Origin: Pleurostoma richardsiae
Lineage: Eukaryota; Ascomycota; Sordariomycetes; Calosphaeriales; Pleurostomataceae
DNA: 64,000 nt
Assembly: GCA_030052745.1 (NCBI GenBank)
Contig: JANBVO010000080.1
Span: forward strand, 1 to 64,000
Reading direction: 5' to 3'
The notes below the pieces were generated by a model. That model was not told where the DNA came from. It searched no databases and saw nothing but the letters and a program-made list of their open reading frames with translations. Shown piece after piece: positions 23,005 through 32,500 of the stretch. A program made the position numbers and the translations under genes. Numbering within the stretch: position 1 is the stretch's first letter; every line of letters starts with the position of its first letter.

Positions 23005-23060
23005 TCCACATGCCGGGCGACGTGTCCACATGCCGGGTGACCTGCCCCACATGCCGGCGA
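23005..23060 (+). promoter_or_regulatory. Three 20-bp direct repeats, candidate operator array
   Basis: Three near-identical elements at 23005-23020, 23025-23040 and 23046-23060 share CCACATGCCGG followed by GCGA, GTGA or CGA. The spacing is 20-21 bp, about two helical turns, so all would face the same side of the DNA. The array lies about 215-270 bp before the hydrolase ATG at 23276 and just after the regulator's stop. CCGG-centred sites suit zinc-cluster regulators. Confidence 0.6.
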
Positions 23061-23275
23061 CATCCACCACCACGCAGTTCCCTCGCACCAACTAGGGGGT
23101 ATTGGTAGCGACCCCACTCATTCTAGAGTGTCGTGCGCGATCATTGCATTCGTTTGGTCTTCGTTCGGGGTGTTTGAAATTGGGCTTTTACTCGCATTGT
23201 TGCCGACACCACACCATTCTATTATCTTCTCCTCGCATAGCCTGTACTCTGTCCTGCAGACCTGCTTAGCCGATC

Positions 23276-25269
23276 ATGCCGAATCAAGTAAGGACCGACC
23301 TTCATCGTATTGACGAGGCAACTTTCCCCTATGTCTTCGAACAGAATGCCACGGTGAAACTTAAATCCAGTGATGGACTGGTAAGATGCAATGTGTATCG
23401 ACCGAAAGGTTCCGGTCCGGCCAAGACGGTTCCCGTTCTCGTTATGTATGGCCCTTACGGAAAGGACACATATTACGGAGAGTAAGAACCTAGCGCTGTG
23501 TCCTTGCCACAGGGTGATGTTGCATACTGACCGCGCCAAACGTTTAGTTTCCATGCCAAATCCTTCTCAGAAGTCAATCCAGAACACAGATCTGCGCACT
23601 CCGCCTGGGAAACTCCAGACCCTGGTTTCTGGACAAGCCATGGCTACGCCGTTGTACGCGCAGACGAGCGTGGCATAGGACAGTCAATGGGCATGTTGGA
23701 CACAATGTCCCGTGGCACCAGTGAAGCTTTCTTTGAAGTGGTGGAATGGTGTGCTGACCAGCCATGGTCGAGTGGAAAAGTTGGTCTCTTAGGCATTAGC
23801 TACTATGCTGGGAGCCAATGGCGGGTAGCCGCCCGCCGGCCGAGAGGTCTCGCCGCCATGATCCCTTGGGAGGGCATGTCTGATTACTATCGTGATCGGT
23901 GCCGGCACGGAGGGATATTGTCGAACAATTTCATCAAGTTCTGGTGGAATCGGCAGGTTGTGGCAAACCAGTACGGCCGGCCTCGAGACGAAGAAATCAT
24001 TACGGTCAAAGACATCGCAGGCGAAGGCCCGAAGCGGCCGCAGTCAGCCCCGGAGTCGATCGAGGGCAATCTCCCGGAGGCTGAACGCGCGCAGAATCGT
24101 CAGGACCAAACAGTGGATAATAGGGAAAACCGTTTCCGCGACGACGAGTATTACGCATCCAAGGAGTACGACCTAGGCGACATTGAAGTCCCATTGCTGT
24201 CGGTAGGCAATTGGGGGGGCATCTTACTACATCTCCGGGGCAACATTGAGGGGTACAACCATGCCGGCTCAGAGCGGAAATGGTTGCGCATGATCACCGG
24301 CCGCCACGATCTGCCATTCTACTACAAGGAGGAGGTTGACATTCAAATGTCGTTCCTTGATGCCTTTTTAAAAGGCGAGGACCGTGCGGGGTGGACAAAA
24401 GGGCAAGTCCCGCCTATAGACCTGGTGCTACGGAAGGGCGACGTCGGGTTCAACAAACCGGAGGCTGAGAAGCGCTTCCCTCGGCGCTGGGAAAACGAGT
24501 GGCCCATTGCCCGTACACAGTGGACAAAATGGTACTTGACGCCTCAGAAGGGGTTAATGCCAGATATCCACAGGGTGCAAGCGGCCAGCAAGACACGACA
24601 GAAGCTTACGTACGAAGCTATGGGAACCCTTGACGACCCACGGTTTGTCCAGTTCAGCACGGAACCATTCCAGCACGAGACTGAAATTACTGGCAACATC
24701 GTGGTACATCTCTGCGTGAGCGCTACCGCTGAGGCTCGCGGCCCCACGCCTTCCGACATTGATCTCTTCGTCACGCTCCGCCACATTTCTGCCCAAGGAA
24801 GCGAGGTATTCTACACTGGAACGGCTGGTGACCCAGTGCCGCTAACGAAGGGGTGGCTGAGAGTCAGCATGAGGAAGGTGGCCACCCACCATCGCAAGCA
24901 CCGGCACTACCTTCCCTGGAGAGAGTACCTGAGCACAGACGTGGCGCCAGTCGTGGTTGGGGAGATCTACGATGTCGATATTGAGGTTTGGCCGACTTGT
25001 GTAGTAGTTGAGCCTGGTGGAAGGATCATCTTGGAGGTAGCCAGCGGAGACACCCAAGGATCCGGCATATTCAGGCACGACGATGCTCTCGACAGGTGAG
25101 CGAGTTCCTGGCTTCTCATGCGATTCGTACTTCGCCAAGAAACGTGACTAACTGTTCCATGTTTAGGGCACCCAGCAAGTTCCAAGGACTCAACCACATC
25201 TGCTTCGGGCCGCAAGATCTGAATTACGTTGTCTTGCCAGTAATTCCAACAAAGGATACAACGCAATGA
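23276..25269 (+). CDS. CocE/X-Pro dipeptidyl-peptidase-family hydrolase (S15)
   Basis: Exons 23276-23481, 23548-25095 and 25167-25269 give 618 residues. An alpha/beta-hydrolase core begins with a substrate-facing strand (VPVLVMYGPYGKDTYY), then GYAVVRADERGIGQS and the nucleophile elbow LLGISYYAGSQW with Ser at about 153. GRHDLPFYYKEEVDIQMSFLDAFLKGE gives the catalytic His/Asp region. The C-terminal half is the jelly-roll X-Pro_C domain (ITGNIVVHLCVSATAEARG..DIDLFVTLRHI). No signal peptide, so probably cytosolic. The family cleaves esters or amides (cocaine esterase, X-Pro peptidases, glutaryl acylases). In this setting it may release an acyl or amide group before ring degradation; that is inferred. 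Confidence 0.92.
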
Positions 25270-25581
25270 GTGTGTCCTTACCGTAGGGCCCCTCAAGTGA
25301 CAATTTTCCTGCCATGTATGAGGCCAGGAGCAGAAATCTTGCCCAGCAAAGCTCGCTCCAGTTCTAGGTAGACTAGCCTCATGAATCAGACTATTAATTT
25401 GCCATCATATAACCGCCACGAGATAACAAGAGCATCGACCGTTTTCATCAACAGGACAGTCCAATATAATGTGGACAGACTCACGGATGGAATCTCAGGT
25501 TGTCTTTCGACGTATGTGCCAGGTGATCGTCATTGTCTCCCAACCGTATGATATTGCACACCTTTAGAAAATACTGAAGTT
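25270..25581. other. Convergent intergenic region
   Basis: 312 bp between the 3' ends of the hydrolase and the dioxygenase, so it should hold both terminators. Nothing else seen. Confidence 0.4.
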
Positions 25582-26550
25582 TCACGCTGCTACCGTGCTA
25601 CGATATCCCTTCCAAGTCCCGAGAGTGTACTGACTGTTGCACATATTTGTCAGTTCCCAGTCCTCTGCACCAAGGACACCGGCCATTGCTCCATCTTCAG
25701 CTCTCCCAGCCGCCCCGGCGGCAAAACACATAGACATGAAGTGGTCATCTGTCGCGTGAGCGTCCCTGAACAAAGGATGTTTCATCAGCCTAGTCACGGC
25801 TCTCCGCAGCTTGGGACCGCCACCTCTCCTCAGCACATCCTCGACACTTTGCCGGAATTCCAAAGCCCAAGGACCCGGTGGAGTTGGCTGAGCAAAGTTG
25901 TCTCCGTACAGGATCATAGGATCCCACACATTACGGTACAGATTATGGACCGCGCCTCCTGAGCCCACGAGGAGGTAGCCGTCAGCGCGGAGAGGTCGAA
26001 GAGCTAGGCCGACACGCATGTGGTAATGCGGGTCATATCTCGGATTCATAGACACTATGGTCGTCGGAGGACACCCGCTGGGGAACATGCGGATTAGAAT
26101 GAGATAAGTGTCGTGGATCCAGTCGAAGGACGGGTTGGGATGGGCGTTGAAGCCGGCTTCTCGGAGGAGTGAGACGCAGTGCTCCGCCGCCACCAGATCC
26201 GGATTAAGCTCGTAGTCCTTGTACTTGGAGGGATGCACGTATGCCACTGGAGATTTCTTGGGGTTCGGATTGGTGCTGATTTCAATCGAATCTGTCTGAG
26301 CGGCCCAATGCGCACCCTGGGATGTTTCTGTTAGATCATGGACGGACGCAACGGGCGCCAACAGGCATCATAGACTCTGTCCTACAGGCGCCCAGTGGTA
26401 GTACGCAAAACTCACCATTATTACGACGCCTCTGATCCCGTTTGCAAGTGCCTCGTCGCCGCATTTCTTCCAGTAGTCTGCGGACTCGGAGTCCTCACCG
26501 AGCATCATGGTTGAGCCATGGGAGAAGAAATGCACCGGCGTCAAAGACAT
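25582..26550 (-). CDS. LigB-type extradiol aromatic ring-cleavage dioxygenase
   Basis: Exons 26416-26550 and 25582-26316 (donor GTGAGT, acceptor CATCCCAG) give 289 residues, the usual length of the class III (4,5-DOPA dioxygenase-like) family. The N-terminus VHFFSHGSTMML carries the first metal-ligand His; GVVIMGAHWAAQ supplies the second HW motif; further His residues occur in the DWIHDTYLILI region, and VGSGGAVHNLYRN matches the conserved GSGxxxHNL. These enzymes use Fe(II) and O2 to open catechol-type rings next to the hydroxyls. Placed beside a flavin hydroxylase, this is strong circumstantial support for an aromatic-degradation route. The protein has no targeting signal and is probably cytosolic. 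Confidence 0.9.
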
Positions 26551-26946
26551 GTTCTAACAAATGGTTGCCTGTGATGGTGGATGGGAAGGTCGACTAGCCC
26601 TATTTACCAGTTGTTGTCACTTAGACGTCTGAAATAGACAGTGTGTCCCTCGAACAGCGATCGGATCTATTGGAGGATATTGATCCTGAAGATCTCCTTT
26701 GAGGGCGCTTTAGGTGGCAACTCCACTGGGCTCGGGCTCGGGATGTGGGGAGTGGCGAAAACTAACGCGGCGAAACGGCCGCTTTAGCTGAGTCTCTCTT
26801 TACAAAGTCCAGTGGTGGAGAGGGCTGTTATCTAGCGATCCCAAAAGCATTGGGAATGTGAAAGGCGTCAACACCTCTGCGCGATTGAATTCAAGCCGGT
26901 GAGGAGATACTTGAGAGAACTGATGAAAAATAGCGACAACCCGCGC
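26551..26946. other. Intergenic region
   Basis: About 400 bp between the dioxygenase promoter and the ALDH-like 3' end. No ORF and no clear copy of the cluster motif. Confidence 0.4.
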
Positions 26947-28591
26947 TCACTTGGTGAGCACATAAACCGCCTTTTGCAAGCCACGGTAAGCTAAGGCGCT
27001 CAGTCCAACCACCACGGGTGTCATGCTTGTAGCAAGCCCAACAAGGACTGCCCCTTCGAAATATCCCATGACGTGCTTGACCGGAAGTCTCCTTTCCACT
27101 TCGATCTTTTCCAGAAGGTCTATTTCCGCAACTGGCGCTGTCTGCCCGCCGTCTGTTATTCTCCACAGGTGCTCAAAGGCCGTTGTACTCTTGGCGAACC
27201 TCGGGCGTGGGGCGGTGAACAGGCTTGATGGGTACCGTGTTGAGAGAGTCAAGGGATGGCCTTCCGGGGCGGCTGGTCCTACTTTTCAGGAGCACTAAAG
27301 TCAGAACTCACCCAAGTGCAGTTTCAAATAGCGACGTACCGAGCAGCTCCGTTGGGATCCAGTTAGCGAAGCCAGCAGAGGATGGAGTGAATTGTAGCAA
27401 ATAATTGCAAGTCTGGAGATCTCCGAATGAATATACAGCCAGAAGAGTCTCAGGAGACAAATCGTTCGCAATTTCGATAGCATCGTCCAAGCTGCTGACT
27501 CCATGGACACGGATGGACCTCTGCGTAACCTTTCCTAACTCGGGTAACAAAGCCCTGGTGAACAGGTTAGTGCCTACATGAAAGAAGTGAACGGACAAGT
27601 GCCGCTTTGAAGGACTTGCCTATCACGAATGTCCACTATGCTGCTGTTAGCTCCTGAGGTGATGGTCCTGATGCCACTTTGCGTCGTCACTGAGCCATTA
27701 AGCTTCGCATCACTACTGTTGAGCCACTCGTGATTCTCGGCCAGACTGCCCTTCTCCTCTGTCATGTACCTTATTGAATGTCTCGCAGCGGCATTCAGGA
27801 AGTCTGTCTTGGCGAACTCATTTACGAGGATAATATCCGGTGCGTAGGGGGATCTTCCCCTGAATTGCATTCGTGCGTCAACCAATGTCTTTGCGGCTTC
27901 CTCTAGATCTGCTGTGCGATCGACTATAGCGACCACTAGAGAGCACGGTGACGACAAGAGCGTCTTCGGGGTCTGCAAGGCCACATCTCCTGTTTGGATA
28001 ACCTGGATGCAATTTGGGCTAACATTCCGGGGCCTTGTCTGGGTCGACTCGTAAATGTCTTGGCCTAAGGACTCCCGTAGGATGTTGGAAAGGATTGAAG
28101 GGAGTGTTAACAGAGTTTGTTCAAACTAGAAAAGGTACGCAGAGTTAGCACTTTCCGTTAGGAGTCTTGTATGTTCTTCTACTCACCACAACAGCGACAC
28201 AATTCCCAGCCGCGATGGCAGCTGCAAGCGGTACGATCACCGAATACACGAAGCTGTGTTTTTGCGGGGTGATCAACGCTATCCCAACGCCTTCCCGCGC
28301 ATCAGGGGCATCTCGGCCCTTAGCGACCCGATATTCTTCGTCTAGCTGCTCTTCCGGCTTCAGCTCATCATGGTACGACTTGATTGCTGAAAGAGTCAGG
28401 TAGAGTTCCACAAACGCTTCCGTTGGAGCGTAATCGGAGTCTTGGATAATTCCGTCTAGAAGAGCATCCTTGTGCTTCAATAGAGTGTCCCGAAGCTGGC
28501 GCAGCTGGTCTCGACGGAAGAAAACATTGGCAAGACGCCCGTCTGCCAAGGTGTCTTGGAGCTTTGGAAATATTGTTGTAGAGTCCGACAT
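26947..28591 (-). CDS. Aldehyde dehydrogenase-fold protein, probable pseudoenzyme
   Basis: Exons 28187-28591, 27620-28125, 27340-27554 and 26947-27278 give 485 residues. ALDH-superfamily features are recognisable: PQKHSFVYSVIVPLAAAIAAGNCVAVV (the NAD-domain start), ARMQFRGRSPYAPDIILVNEF (aligned to the active-site G(Q)xC.APD region), VHGVSSLDDAIEIAND and SAGFANWIPTELLGGPAAPEG. In that alignment the catalytic Cys position holds Pro (GRSPYAPD against GQTCVAPD), and the usual Glu and glycine-rich cofactor motifs are not evident. The C-terminus has a hydrophobic segment (GYFEGAVLVGLATSMTPVVVGLSALAY) that could anchor it in a membrane. Intron 2 uses a GC-AG pair (donor AG|GCAAGT). Loss of activity is inference from sequence; a non-catalytic or altered role is possible. 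Confidence 0.78.
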
Positions 28592-28716
28592 GTTGCACCT
28601 GCTAGAGCTCCTACTGGCCTGGGGCAGACTGGCGAACTCGAAGAGAACCCAAAGTTCTCTTTACCTAAGCTTACCCTACATAGTACGTGCAAATTTACCT
28701 GCAAGGATGTTAGGGG

Positions 28717-28738
28717 ACCACATGCCGGGCGATGCAGG
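28717..28738 (+). promoter_or_regulatory. Fourth copy of the candidate cluster motif
   Basis: CCACATGCCGGGCGA, identical over 15 bp to the first array copy at 23005-23020. It lies about 130 bp before the ALDH-like start codon, in the promoter of that minus-strand gene. Confidence 0.5.
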
Positions 28739-28898
28739 CTGCACCCGGACCCCACCATCCGATTAAGCCAGCACCAGCTACCTGCCAACATTCAACCCTG
28801 CCAGCATTCCGTTCTCTCTGTACTTCTCAGTTCAGTGACTCCTTGGAGCCGATGCGTGTTGAAAAGTCGTTCTAGCGAGCCAATTCAGAGATCCCGCC

Positions 28899-29195
28899 AT
28901 GTCCGTGACCACAACGGAGAGCGTCAGAGCTTTGCGCCCTGTCTTGGCGGACTATGACATCCATCAATCCAAGCCGCCAGCAGCATCATACCTCCAGTAC
29001 ACGGAAAATCCAGAATCATCCCCATCTCAGAGATCATTGGGCCCAGCAAGTTGGCCGACAGACCACCGCCGTGTGCCACCATATCGTCCGGTAAATCGAC
29101 ACCTTGACTGCAGTCAGCGCATTGTCTTCCAGGATAGGATGGAACGAATTTTCATCACCACGATGTTCTTTGGCATACGGGTAGTAACAGTATGA
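28899..29195 (+). CDS. Short ORF, possible gene remnant
   Basis: Open frame of 98 residues starting MSVTTTESVRALRPVLADYDIHQSK. The first 40 residues look coding; after that, protein-like sequence (IPISEIIGPSKLADRP) continues in a different frame, which suggests a frameshifted relic or a missed splice. Family not recognised. Confidence 0.25.
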   Translation: MSVTTTESVRALRPVLADYDIHQSKPPAASYLQYTENPESSPSQRSLGPASWPTDHRRVPPYRPVNRHLDCSQRIVFQDRMERIFITTMFFGIRVVTV

Positions 29196-30995
29196 TCACA
29201 TCCATTACAGACAGATGACGGCTAAGAGGTCCCGAGCTAACAATTTTTCCTAAACGCGGCAGGCAGCACATCGAACCTGGCGAGCTACAGGTGGGAAGGT
29301 CAACGATGGGATATTTAGATACAACGTCGGTGGAGAGTACTGAGACTCATTTAATAGAACGTTTCGCTTTTGAGAAAGTCCTGCTGTACAGGATATAGTT
29401 GCTACATCGCCGTCATGATGAAGTTGTATCCATGGCAAGGATTGGCGGGGGGTGAGCAATCAACGCTCTCCAGCAGATTAGCTTGTCGACACCGTTCACG
29501 ACAGGCGCGAAGCAGTTCCGTATATCTCTATAGTCTTGAGATTTGTGCGGCCGATGACGTTGGCACACGGAACGGTTTTCTACATCCCCGTGAACAGAAA
29601 TACTGGAAGGTACACACCAACCCAATCCGCCGATATTGTTTCCCCATGGTACCGTAATTAGGATACTTGATCTTCGTCAGGTCTGATTACTAGGCCGTTA
29701 CAATCAGCCGATTTTATTAGGGACCTCTTTCCGATCAGCTTTCCGGCGCAATGGGCCACCAGACGTATCTTCCTTTCTACTAATTGAGCGTTTTCGCCTC
29801 TCGCACCTTTTTGTGTGCTATGGCCTCTTTGTGTCTCGGGCCCCTTACTACTAGGCCGAGGCCATCTAAGCGGTCACTCATTTCTTAACAACTTCATCTC
29901 TTCGTCATTTTACCCCCTGGCCTGCTGCGACGTGCATTTTGAAAATCTGGTGGAAATCTGGTAATAACTAGCCCGAACTGCTAGGAGAAAAGATCGGTGG
30001 CGAGCGTGTTCTATGTAGCGTGACCGAATACATCTACAATGTTCATCAACGTTTCGATATTCTATATCTTAACTGGGTTTTCCCCACTAGGAACTGAGCC
30101 TATCGCGCTTATATTCCTGCCGTAATACTATACCTTATAGTGTGCCCATAATTTTGTTGAATATCTGTTACGGGAACTTTGAGATGGGCAGCGGTCCTCG
30201 GTCCTCGGGTCTCTCGGTATGGAACTTTCCTGCGTTGAGATCTTTGCAGATGCAGCTACGGAGTAGCGATACGCAAGTATCATGGAGCCTCCACACTCTA
30301 GGCAATAAAGGCGAAAATGAAGCGTGGGTCTCAGGTGGGTGTGCGATCAATGGTATGAGCTAGACAAGCTCTTCGAAGTTGTTGGGGAAGAGCAATCGTT
30401 TACGGGACTGGAATGAAGCCATAACCATGCCTTCTGCTCCGGCTACGTATAAAGTGCATATGACAAGGATATATAATGTGTATATCTCAAGCATGACTGC
30501 TAGGGTGTCAGAGAACTCGCTCCACGCAGGTCCCCTAGAGAGGCTGATAAGAACCAGCGCGTCTAAAGGGGCTCATTATGGTTTTTAGAGCAGCCGTAGG
30601 CTTAATTAAACTAGGATTGCTGATAGGCCAAAATATTGTAGAAGTAGGGTCTTTCTGCGGCACACGACAGAGTCGGACTTCGAGACTTTCAAACCTAGGC
30701 AGGGTTCCCTGTCAACCGTGGCAAGCAAGTAATCGAACACGTGGCTTCGACCGATTGAGGTAATTGAATAAGCCTTTTTTACACTTAATCCTCCGTGATG
30801 CGAGTGCCTTGGCTGAACGGATAAACTCGGAGGCGTGAGTGGCACTTCCACTTCGCGAGAACCCTGTGTGGTAGAAGTGGGTCATGCCAAATCAAAGGAG
30901 GAACTAGACATAGATGAAATTTCACTGTATCATCATTCGGAAGTATTGAGATGAATATGGGCCCAGTGAGAGACGAAGTACATACAAAATAACGA
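29196..30995. other. 1.8-kb region without supported gene
   Basis: Only short overlapping frames, with moderately AT-rich parts near 30000-30150. No motif, RNA gene or clear repeat seen. Confidence 0.4.
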
Positions 30996-32500
30996 TCAAG
31001 GCCTTCTCCCCCAGACAAAGTAGACCGGAAAATAGAGGTGAATGGAAGGATCCTTAAGTTCCTTCTTTACCTTGGCAATGAAGACTTGGGTTTCGACTTC
31101 ATCCCAGCCGAGTATCCGTGTAAAAATCCCTGGTGTGTATGAGTCTACTGCTTGTAGCTCCTGGTGATGCTGAACCCCCCCAATCTCCTTGAGTTTAGGA
31201 TCTTTAGGCCAAGGTCCAATTGGTATCTTCACTGGTTAGGGTTTGACTCACGGCTTTTTTATGTAGGAATATACGACTCACTAACCTTAAGGACTTCTTC
31301 TTCTACATCCACGAAGCCTGCAGCTCGCAGCTTTTCCTTCCATTGGGGTGCGTTGTCTATGGGCTTACCAAATTTCGTCATGCCGTCACACAGGGTCTTC
31401 ATCCAGAGCTGGGCATTAGTGGCCTTTTCGGCTGTCTCGTCATCAGAGACGAACCGTGTGTAAACAGCCTGCAGCTCGATAAATCCACCAGAGGCCAGAT
31501 GTTGGAAAGCTCGCTGGAACAACTGCTCCTCGTTGGCTATACATCCCCCGAGTTCCCGGGCGTGAATAAAGTCGAATGGAACGCGATATAGCCATTCTGA
31601 TTCAAAATCATCGACTTCAAATACGCAGTTTGGTGGAGTCCTGTATAAACTCATTATTAATTGATAGCCTAGCGAGTATGGGGGCAACTTTTAACCATTT
31701 CGGTTGGATCGGACTCAGATCCGTCCCAATTACTTCCGCGGTAGGATGTTCACTGATGACGGAAATATCAGTTACAAGTCAATACCTTTAAAAAAACAAC
31801 CGTAGAAGTACTCTGCAAAGTCCATTGCCCAGATCCCGGTCCCGGTGCCGAGGTCTAGCACACGCTGAGGATGATCGCCAATAGGCGCAAGGTGCAGCTT
31901 TCCTCCGAGAACAAGGCGATATATGTGGTGGACTAAGTCCATTCGATCTTGCTCTTCTTCATCATTTGGCTATCAATAATCCAGTCAGCTGTGTAACATA
32001 TTTACTAAAGGTGCTGTTTGGTAAATACCACTAAATATGCCCCCTCGCGAAATGCATGATACCGGCGCCCGTTCTGCAGCGTTGTTAGCACGCAGCAGCA
32101 CATATTATTTCACACACTCACTTGATATCTAATCAAGCATAATACAACGTGTCAGAAGAATTTTGACGTCCATGACGGTGCAAAAACCTACTTGTAGTTG
32201 ATAATGCTCGATCGTAGAGAGGTCACATAGCTAGGAGATCCGCTGGACAATCTAATCAGACAAATCGACAGGTTTGCATCACAAAGACGTACGCATCATC
32301 GTAGGCGGAATCGTTATCGGACAGAACATCCTGAATAATTATGTCAAATATTCCCCTTGCTAGACACTGATGAGTTCCGCAGAGTTACTTACATCTGCCT
32401 GTAAAGGATTCTCAGCTAGTACGTCCTGCAATTGCGGCGTCGGGGTCTGTGAGTCCGGGCTCCGCTCTCCAGTGACGTTCTCGGTAGTTTCATCAGCCAT
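30996..32500 (-). CDS. LaeA-like SAM-dependent methyltransferase, 9 exons
   Basis: Nine exons (32393-32500, 32293-32330, 32192-32251, 32122-32128, 32032-32073, 31812-31969, 31696-31752, 31282-31640, 30996-31231) give 354 residues, standard for this family. The N-terminal 60 residues are disordered and acidic. Then come NYKYQNGRRYHAFREGAYL, PNDEEEQDRMDLVHHIYRLVLGGKLHLAPI, the SAM-binding motif VLDLGTGTGIWAMDFADEHP, EVIGTDLSPIQP, FDFIHARELGGCI and KIPIGPWPKDPKLKEIG, all in the order seen in LaeA-like proteins. Exon 4 is only 7 nt long (codes the end of Lys, then Tyr-Gln), yet both flanking introns have good GT-AG signals and the family sequence requires it. The family is broad and includes regulators and secondary-metabolite methyltransferases; its specific role here is unknown. 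Confidence 0.88.

Noticed and set aside
27308-27340. Donor GTGAGT at 27306-27311 for exon 3 of the ALDH-like gene
   Set aside because: It leaves phase 2 and breaks the next exon; GTACGT at 27334-27339 restores ELLGGPAAPEG in frame.
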